Shown piece after piece: positions 9,160-15,667 of a stretch of 15,667 nucleotides of DNA. Source of the stretch: Larix sibirica (Eukaryota > Streptophyta > Pinopsida > Pinales > Pinaceae); NCBI GenBank assembly GCA_004151065.3, contig NWUY0300066942.1, positions 8,911 through 24,577 on the forward strand, given 5' to 3'. Position 1 is the first letter of the stretch; each line of letters opens with the position of its first letter. A program made the position numbers and the translations under genes. The notes beneath the pieces are model-generated. The model searched no databases. It had not been told where the DNA came from and saw only the letters and a list, made by a program, of their open reading frames with translations.

Positions 9160-9892
9160 ACACGCTTGTGCTAAATAGAACCTACTAGAGGGTTGTGAAC
9201 TCAAGCAGAGTTTCAAAGAGATAAAACAAAACAAACTATTATTCTAAGAAATTAAACTACGAGTGCTGATATAAAACAAGTACAAATATTTTTCTTTTCA
9301 TTAAATTCCATCAACAAGCATACAAAAGAGATGAAAGAATAAAGAATTTTATATTCAAAATATGAAAGAAAATTACAGGAACCAAGAGCACTTGAACAAT
9401 TGCAGAAGAGGAGTCTGCCACAACTATCCAAGGAAGGGTCCATTGGTTCTCCTCACATCCTTCTAGTTCTCCGACCACATTTCACTAGATAGGATCTCAA
9501 ACAAAGGTGAGAGGGAAGTGAGAAAAGGTCTACTCCAGTCTCGACAAAAATCCGATAGAGTGATAATTTTGAACAAATGGAAAGGATTTGTGTGTAATGA
9601 GGGATCTTGGTGTCTCTTTTATAACTAAGGATGTGAGTCTATAGTTGAGATTTGGGTTCTAAACTCATCAACCATGTAGAGACTCGTGTCACTTTGGTTT
9701 CTTTTTGCAAGACATAAAACAAAAGGAGTAAAAAACCAAGCCGATGGTTGGGTCACGATTTTTAAGTGATTTTGTGTGACTTGAATCACTCATATTGAAG
9801 GATTATGAGTGGCCTAGGTTTCTCTTATCAAGGGATTAAGGGTGACCTAGTTTATGAATACTTTTTAGAGGATTAGCTTTTACTTTTGGGAT
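9160..9892 (-). promoter_or_regulatory. LTR- or promoter-like sequence abutting the truncated copia element
   Basis: On the - strand a good plant-type TATA element, TTATAAAAGAGACACC (9625 down to 9610), is followed by a leader-like, pyrimidine-rich stretch rich in CTC and TTC. Further down are T-rich and AT-rich blocks, as in the U3-R-U5 order of an LTR. It shows no clear similarity to the putative copia 3' LTR at 5430-5932, so it probably belongs to another element that joined or replaced the 5' part of the copia copy. I could not define TG/CA ends or a primer-binding site. A perfect 8-bp inverted repeat (CACTCATA at 9787-9794, TATGAGTG at 9804-9811) lies in it. Confidence 0.3.
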
Positions 9893-10745
9893 TTTTTATT
9901 GATTTTCCAAGGTCAAATGGACATGAATGAGGTGACAGTATGACGCATGGAGGTGACTGAGGTAGTGACATGGATGGTGAGAAAAATTTACTTGTTAGCA
10001 TATTTATCCCTAGTGTGTGAGGTTAGGATCTCATCATATGGACAACATACATCATAGGATTTTCATGGTGGGACATAAGTGTGACGGTGGTGTGGAGAAC
10101 ATAGAATTATTCAGAGAGAACTCTCCTTCCAATGAGGCTATAGAGGCATTTCCTTTCAAATAAAATGGTGCATAATATCAAATATATATGGACGAGGAAG
10201 GAATACCCATGTTCATGTCAATGTCTCAAAAATAGAGGGAGATCTAGATCCAATGGGGATTAGATCGACACATGATTAATCACTGTGTACATACAAAAGG
10301 AGATACAGGCCCAGTGGGGGTTTGGTCGATACATGGAGAACCACTGTGTACATCATAAGTGTCCAGGAGGGACTTAGGAAGGTACATGAGTATGGATCAA
10401 ACCTATCTAATTTAGAGAACTGAAAGCGTATTAATGGTATTCAGAAGGGATGCTCGATCACAATGATTGATGCTTTCCTGGAATTGAAAAGGGCCCAACA
10501 ATTTGGGATGACTCATATAGTAGTGCAGAGTCATCATGCTCTAGGAATCACATCTGTAACTGGATACCAAATGGAGCTTGTAAGCAAGGGCTTCCCCAAC
10601 ATTGTCTCCTAACGCACCCTGAATATATCAAAAACACATAAATGAACAACTGACTCTATTAAGGGTAGGAGTTAGGGATATCCGGGGTATTTGACCAAAT
10701 AATGAAAGGAGCACGTTGTACGAATCACAATGGTGCGATAAGTGA
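9893..10745 (+). repeat. 853-bp repeat (copy 2)
   Basis: This is the second copy of the segment found at 7051-7895, in the same orientation and about 2 kb away. It differs by scattered substitutions and small indels, including about 12 extra bases near 10638-10650. Here the sequence continues past the shared ends without N, so this copy shows the real flanks. GAATCAC (10722-10728) and GTGATTC (10742-10748) form a perfect 7-bp inverted repeat at its right end. One + frame is fairly open in both copies (for example LDRHMINHCVHTKG), but stops fall at the same places in both, so it was already non-coding before the copies separated. The family is not recognised; part of an LTR or of a non-autonomous element are both possible. 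Confidence 0.85.
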
Positions 10746-12630
10746 TTCATCAATGATGGCACATGAAAGACAACCTAACTAAAGGGCACTTATGTATCCA
10801 TTTAGTTGGTCCAAGGGACTCATCAATGATGTTAATGGGACCAAGGTATAGGATTCATCTGGGTCTATCTTCTGGAATAGATGTATTGACATCGACAGAA
10901 GGAGACTTGCAACTGCTAAGGAAATGATGTTTCCTTAACAGAAGCATGAGGGATACCACCAATATAAAATGAATTCTAGACAAGTAATTGAGAGATTGTT
11001 TGGGGACACGGGGATAATTGAGTAGGGGACTTGAACATCCTTTGTTTAGAGTATGAAGGCAAGGTTGACTTGGAAGCACATGTGAGACTTCTTGATGGGA
11101 TCAAGGGAAGGACACAATTGGGGTATCGAGAGAAATGAATCATAATGGGGAAGATACTTGTTACTCTTGGGAATGTGTGTACTGATTTGGTATGAATCCA
11201 AGTATGACTTATCTCAAAATACTCTGAACAAAGGAAACCAAGGATGCTGCCACAATAAGAGATAATGCATGATCTACAAGAGTGCTAAGAAGGACTTTTG
11301 TTGAATATTTTCCTCGATACATGGGAATCAAAGAGTAGAGTAGTAATGAATACTCCAAAATCATAGCTTCCCAAATGTGTGATTATCTGGAAAAGGGGGC
11401 ATTTAGGAACACCGTTTATAAGATATGGTCGATTTGGGTGACGACTCACCTGATCAAGATGAGGAAGACTGGTAAGGAGATAAGTTTCCAATAGTGCTAT
11501 GATATGGATTCATGGATTTTTTTGTTGTTGTTGTTTTCTAAGGGTATATGGGATATTGATGGTAATATGCTTGCAAGTTGGTGAATGGTGGAAAAATAAT
11601 GTGACACTTTGCAGTATGGATGAAGTGGTGGGATTATGAGTATGCAAGATGGAACATTACGTGCTGAAAGAATTATAAGTTTGGGAGTCTGAGGGGTTGG
11701 ATGAGAAATGCTGTGAACATAGTAACATGTATTTAAGTGCCCAAGATCAAATACTAGAAGGACTCCCAGTCCTATGGAAAGAAGAACAACATGTGTGTCG
11801 ACTGGCAAGGGGCTCTACGTTGACACCAATGTTTGGGAGGCTCTATTGTCGAGTAAGGGAAAATGCAAGAGATGGATGGGCTGAGTTAGTTTCTCTAAAA
11901 GAGGGGGAGGTCCTATCGATGTAAATAGTGCATGGAAGCTTAATGCATTAGATGGAGGGTGTTCCTATATGCCAGTGAAGGATTTATACTTGCGTAATAC
12001 TATTGTCAGTAGAAACTTGTGGAGTTTCTTGCAACAGATATCTGCACACAAAGATGATACCCAAGCGTAAAAGTGTGTCTTAAAATCAAATAAAATGTAC
12101 TAATAGATCAAAATTGAAATTTTACCCGAGGGCACACAAAATGAGGCAGGTGGACAAAAAAATACCAGAGCTGATTTCTTGATCACGGAAAAAGGTTCAC
12201 GTAATTGGGAAGAGTTCGGAATCTTTATTCCAATGGTACGAACAATGCATCAAATGAACGCAATATGAGTTTGGAACGCTCATGAAATTTTTTTGATGTA
12301 AATCACTTAAATAGGAGTGGGGACCACGCTTCCAAGTGTAATTTTCATTGTGCACTGTTGGAGGATAAGGAGACCAATGATGATGACCCTATATATGCAG
12401 ATGCTTAGTCAAGATTACATAGCTACCCCCATATGATGTGCATGCAGAATTTTGATTGATGTATTTATTTTATGGATTTTTAGGGGTTCCAGGATGCAGA
12501 CATCATTATGTACTTCTGGACACACTTATACACACACACACACACGTGGATGCAAAATTTTTATGTATTTTTTGGTTTTATTTGATGATGTATACATAAT
12601 GTGATATGGTTATGTATGCATGCAATTAGT
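10746..12630. other. Unassigned intergenic or element DNA
   Basis: This block is less AT-rich than the left end of the window but has no domain I recognise on either strand. The longest open frames (11697-11924 on +, 11497-11808 on -) overlap each other and lack family motifs. A T7 run followed by GTT repeats lies at about 11517-11537. Its right edge meets the point where the gypsy integrase stops matching its family, so the block could hold the rest of that element's 3' end and LTR, or an unrelated insertion. I did not find a polypurine tract or LTR start. Confidence 0.4.
12531..12545. repeat. (CA)n microsatellite
   Basis: Fifteen bases of uninterrupted CA repeat lie close to where the gypsy homology ends. 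A shorter CACAC is 10 bases upstream. This is a simple repeat with no function implied. Confidence 0.95.
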
Positions 12631-13655
12631 TTAGTTGATATTGATGAGAAACTCGACCGCTATGTGCAAAGAAGGAATCTGGCATTCGATTGGCAGAATA
12701 GACTCTACTCCATGCACTAGATGGAATGGGGTAAATCTTGTTGCAGTTTTGATGGATGTGCGGTATGCCCACAAGGATAGAAAGAGCATATGGTGCCAAT
12801 TAGACTTATGCTTATCTACCATATGTTAAAGCATAGTATTTATGATTTTGTTGACCATCTTGAATCTCCCATTACCTTGGGGATAATAAGTAGAAGAGAA
12901 ATGATGTTCACATTTGAATAGATGGGAAATATCTTTCCACGCGGCATCCTCAAAGTGGGAACCATGATACAACACCAATTGGAAGGGTACACCAAATCAG
13001 GCAATGACATGGTTGAAAAATAATTGTGTTGTAGTGTTTGCGGTACAATTGATGGTCAACATGGCTTCGACACATTTTTTGAAACAATCAACAACCATGA
13101 TTATGTACTTGTGACCACTGGTAGAAGCTGGATTGCACTCCATGTAATAAATGGCCTGCTTGAAAAAGGGGCCAATGGTAACAACATGATACAAAGGTGC
13201 TAGAGGGGTTATCACCATGGGGGAAGAGAGCTAACAATTGCAACAATGTTTGAATTCTACAACGTAGTTTGAAAATAAGGTTGGAAAAAAATAACTGTCA
13301 TAGATAAATTTCTGGGCAGTGGTTATCCCTAACAGGTGACCATCATAAGCGCCACTATGGAAATCATTTAAAATTTTCTCTGCCTCGCCATGGGTGAGGC
13401 ATATCCGTAAGATAGTGTCGACATCGCATTGATATAGGACATATCCTATGATAAGGTATCGAGGTTCTTGGTGACAAATGCGATGACGGTCTTCACGATT
13501 GAGATGAGAACCGAGCTTCTGAGGGCTTAAGTACACTAGGATGTCATTGTACCATGGATCATATGAGGATATGGTGAATAGATATTCGTTAGGTAGATGA
13601 TCATTGATGGGTGATGAGACAAACATCGAGGATAAATTTGTCATGATTTGTGCCA
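12631..13655 (-). pseudogene. Ty3/gypsy integrase, catalytically dead
   Basis: One frame, continuous with RNase H, runs to 12631. The zinc-binding region is present: FHSGAYDGHLLG provides two His (H-x6-H) and KHCCNC the CxxC, 30 residues on. A TAG at 13231-13233 replaces the Gln after this motif. The core reads ASTSGHKYIIMVVDCFKKCV, then a TGA at 12997-12999 in place of Arg, FGVPFQLVLYHGSHFEDAAW and YYPQGNGRFKMVNK. Compared with the family, all three DDE acids are lost: Tyr at 13147-13149, Tyr at 12967-12969 and Lys at 12859-12861. After a TAA at 12826-12828 come WAYRTSIKTATRFTPFHLVH and ESILPIECQIPSL, and matching ends at about 12640. The C-terminal DNA-binding part is absent. Confidence 0.92.
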
Positions 13656-14114
13656 AGGATAACAATTTGGTACTCTTAGTTGTGACAAAATCAAGATCAA
13701 ATTCCTGAAGGATCACAATCCATTTATTCACACGTCCTTGGATGAGGTTCCCACTTAAAAGATACATCATGGGGTTAGAATCGGTGACGAATTTGGTTCG
13801 ACTCATCAGAATATAATTTTGAATATTCTGAACTAAGAAAACTACTACCAAATCTAATTTCTCCTCATGTGTGTAGGAGAGAGGAGGACTAGCCATGTTT
13901 TGACTAATGTAGTAAATGACGTATTCCTAGAAGGAAGCATATTCTTGGAACAACACTCTGGAAACGATAAATTCAGATGCCAAATTCCAATACATAAAGG
14001 ATACAATCCTTTGTAAAATCTGGGGGGAGAGATTGACAGAGCGAAAGTAAGAGCTTTCTTCAAAGCATCAAAAGCAACCTATTCCTGCTTGTCCCAAACA
14101 AAAGTAATGTTGGT
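13656..14114 (-). pseudogene. Ty3/gypsy RNase H domain, decayed
   Basis: The domain begins after the RT connection with TNITFVWDKQE, a TAG at 14079-14081 where Gln is usual, and VAFDALKKALT. Two frameshifts follow (about 14022 and 13988), linking ISPP to DFTKDCILYV and then to LASEFIVSRVLFQEY. The rest is open from 13896: SPPLSYTHEEKLDLVVVFLV matches the conserved HEEKLALVVV helix with its catalytic Glu. SNPMMYLLS and NKWIVILQEFDLDF complete the domain. The remainder of that open stretch is a tether leading to integrase, with DPWYNDILVYL and a REDRHRICHQEPRYLI segment. An additional stop occurs near 13929. It would remove the RNA strand during cDNA synthesis in a live element. Confidence 0.88.
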
Positions 14115-15019
14115 TCATAGCCAATGTAGGAACCCATGGACTGCAGTAGCATAGTCTGGTATGAAGAAATGTAAAACATTTCCCTTTCCTTGTAGACTTT
14201 GCAACTGGTGCAAAGTCCGTGGAGGGGGAAGATTAATGATGGATTCAAATTTCAGGGGATCTACCTTGATTCCCTGCTGGTACATAATGAATCTGAATAA
14301 CCAACCTGATGTAACGCAAAAGACACACTTGNGGTTCAAGCGGATTTTATATTTGCGACACCAGAGAACACTTGTCGAAGGTCCTCTAAATGTTGTGAAC
14401 ATTTTTTGGAATGAGCCATGAGGTTGTCTAGGTACAGGAGGATGATATGAACCAAGTCATGAAAGCAGTATGACATGGAACTCTAAAAGGTGGCTCCAGT
14501 GTTTTTCAATCCAAAAGGCATAATGCAATGCACGAAAGTTCCCCAAGGGATGGTGAAAGCAGTTTTGTACTGGTCTTCTTCACAAACTTGAATTTGGTTA
14601 TACCCCAAGAATCCATCCGTGAAGGACAAGGCTTTGTGCCCAATGCAGGAGTCGATGAATTGATATATGAAATGGGTGTGATAATTATCTTTTGGGAAAT
14701 CCAAATTCAAAGCATTAAATTAGTTCAAACAAACCCATGTGGTGTATGCAATTGGATAAATGAATCCAAATTGACATAACTTCTCAATTTCTGATTTAAC
14801 AACTGGAGATTTCAAGGGATGAAGGGGCCATTTCTTTTGGTGGACTAGAATAATGTTGAGCCACATATCGATGTGGTGTTCAATGATTGCAGGATCCATT
14901 ATAGGAATCTCAACATAAGACCAAGTGAATACATCACAAAACTCTTGAAAAAGTGCTTTGTAGGTAGCAACTTATTTAGGAGTACAATAACCCCCTAAAA
15001 GGATATTCTCGGCGACACC
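14115..15019 (-). pseudogene. Ty3/gypsy reverse transcriptase, mutated active site
   Basis: The N-terminus reads KALFQEFCDVFTWSYVEIP, then EHHIDMW and GFIYPIAYTTWV, in the same frame as the upstream linker. About 15 residues that normally follow (the KKQGTIRV region) are deleted at about 14731, and a TAA at 14720-14722 lies just beyond. FPKDNYHT and SFTDGFLGYNQIQVCEEDQY carry the first catalytic Asp. KTAFTIPWGTF and CIMPFGLKNTGATF follow, then a TAG at 14483-14485 where Gln is expected. The YLDD box is changed to YLDN (14423-14434), losing the last catalytic Asp. A frameshift near 14402 leads to CRKYKIRLN, an N at 14332, CVFCVTSGWLFRF, QQGIKVDPLKF, NLPPPRTLHQLQSLQGKGN and FIPDYATAVHGFL. A further TAA is at 14972-14974. 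Confidence 0.93.
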
Positions 15020-15667
15020 TTATTTTATGGAGATGTCAACTTTGATAACCAAGGATATGTTAGCCATGTTTCCTTCCTTGAAAGTGTCAGGGGTAGGAAT
15101 TGTGTTTTTGAACCAATCAACATTTCCTCGTGGGATAAAGTCCTTCAAATGAACTAGTATTTGATTCAAGGATAATGTTGAGAGAATGGGCTCATCAAGG
15201 ATGATGTATGGATGATGGTGCATATCATCCCAAGAAAAATATGGTGTTGTGAGTTCTTCGAGGTTTTCTTCATCGCTACAAAAGACTTGTTCTTCTAAAT
15301 TAGTAGGGGTTGGGTTTGATAACACAGTAATAATATCACTAGATGATGAAGTAGGTTCATCAGAAGATGAGATATAATAAATAACAATAGTATCTTTTGA
15401 TGAGGAATATGGGGGGTAAACATCCTCAATAACAGTGACTTGGGACTCAACTACAAGACATCGCAAATCAGTGAGTACATATCGGTACTCTAGAAAGTTT
15501 GAGTAATGATGTGAGTAATGGCCATAAAGGAAACACAACTCACAAGGATGATTGGTTTTCAAAGACTTGTTCTTTGTTTTAGGGACGTCAAGAAAATGAA
15601 CCACTAGAGTGTTTTCATCCACTTCATCATCTAAAATAACAAACAACCCATATACCTTGGAATATAA
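15020..15667 (-). pseudogene. Ty3/gypsy gag zinc-knuckle remnant and acidic linker to RT
   Basis: A 208-codon open stretch from 15646 ends at a TAA at 15020-15022; the RT continues in the same frame. HPCELCFLYGHYSHHYSNF near residues 33-51 matches a CCHC knuckle (C-x2-C-x4-H-x4-C), but the last Cys is Tyr here, so metal binding would be impaired. A Ser/Asp/Glu-rich region (SSSDEPTSSSSD) follows, then NVDWFKNTIPTPDTFKEGNM and SLVIKVDISIK, the linker that precedes RT in this family. No D-T/S-G protease motif is present between knuckle and RT. The window edge cuts the upstream part, so the true start is unknown; the Met at 15646 is probably internal to a longer gag-pol frame. Confidence 0.7.

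Larger units (their letters stand above)
5431..9170 (-). mobile_element. Truncated, decayed Ty1/copia retrotransposon
   Basis: In transcription order (descending coordinates) the element shows integrase C-terminal half, a variable spacer, reverse transcriptase, RNase H, polypurine tract and start of the 3' LTR. This is the copia (Pseudoviridae) order, with integrase before RT. Gag, protease, the integrase zinc-binding and first catalytic portion, and the 5' LTR are absent; homology fades at about 9150-9170, where a different sequence begins. RT is interrupted by an 845-bp segment at 7051-7895. In-frame stops, at least two frameshifts and the interruption show that it is inactive. The boundaries at both ends are approximate. 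Confidence 0.85.
12631..15667 (-). mobile_element. Truncated, decayed Ty3/gypsy retrotransposon (Tat/Athila-like)
   Basis: Descending from the window edge, the element reads gag-type zinc knuckle, acidic linker, reverse transcriptase, RNase H and integrase, the Ty3/gypsy (Metaviridae) order with integrase last. The WGTF...MPFGLKN and WAYRTS-K-AT-FTP-LVHGVE-LPIE motifs point to a plant non-chromovirus lineage. No chromodomain is seen, but the integrase tail where it would lie is missing. About 3 kb of coding sequence can be followed with roughly ten stops and three frameshifts, near 14402, 14022 and 13988. Most of gag and the 5' LTR lie beyond the window or are lost, and no 3' LTR was identified. 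The element is certainly inactive. Confidence 0.9.

Noticed and set aside
9252-9443. 63-codon open frame on the - strand
   Set aside because: Lies in the LTR-like region, downstream of the TATA element, with no known motif; better explained as leader DNA.
7051-10745. The two repeat copies as the pair of LTRs of one retrotransposon
   Set aside because: The sequence between them is truncated copia RT and integrase on the opposite strand plus unrelated LTR-like DNA, with no primer-binding site or polypurine tract next to either copy.
11697-11924. 75-codon open frame on the + strand, overlapping a 103-codon open frame on the - strand (11497-11808)
   Set aside because: Neither has recognisable motifs or a supporting context; open frames of this length occur by chance in this less AT-rich block.
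12635-12829. Open frame on the + strand opposite the integrase
   Set aside because: It is antisense to a clearly recognisable integrase segment.

Overview
The window looks like plant nuclear DNA, probably from a large, repeat-rich genome. A gymnosperm would fit, but this is only an impression from the style of the retroelements and their advanced decay. No intact gene was found. What can be recognised is broken retrotransposon sequence, and no prokaryotic feature, tRNA, rRNA or CRISPR array was seen.

Layout. Positions 1-3500 are very AT-rich and hold only local tandem repeats (558-621, 1229-1608, 2902-3076). At 3521-4030 on the + strand there is a decayed RNase H-like domain of the kind found in plant LINEs and some Ty3/gypsy elements. 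Positions 4031-5430 are unassigned. From about 5430 to 9150 on the - strand lies a Ty1/copia element. In transcription order it keeps the C-terminal half of integrase, a spacer, reverse transcriptase, RNase H, a polypurine tract and the start of its 3' LTR; gag, protease and the integrase N-terminus are missing. Its reverse transcriptase is split by an 845-bp foreign segment (7051-7895). A second, diverged copy of that segment lies in the same orientation at 9893-10745.

Positions 9160-9892 look like LTR or promoter DNA on the - strand. Positions 10746-12630 are unassigned. From 12631 to the window end on the - strand lies a Ty3/gypsy element of non-chromovirus (Tat/Athila-like) appearance. 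It reads gag zinc-knuckle remnant, linker, reverse transcriptase, RNase H, integrase, and is cut off near the integrase C-terminus. No LTR of this element was identified.

How the parts relate. Both retroelements are dead. The gypsy element has about ten in-frame stops and three frameshifts, has lost the second Asp of the RT YxDD box, and has lost all three acidic residues of the integrase DDE triad. The copia element has similar stops and frameshifts, although its YVDD box survives. Many stops fit CAG-to-TAG or CGA-to-TGA changes, as expected from deamination of methylated cytosine in silenced plant repeats. I did not find a convincing new functional system. The most useful open points are the unidentified 845/853-bp repeat family, whose inner copy is flanked on both sides by N bases, the unassigned 10.7-12.6 kb block, and the apparent absence of a protease between zinc knuckle and RT in the gypsy element.
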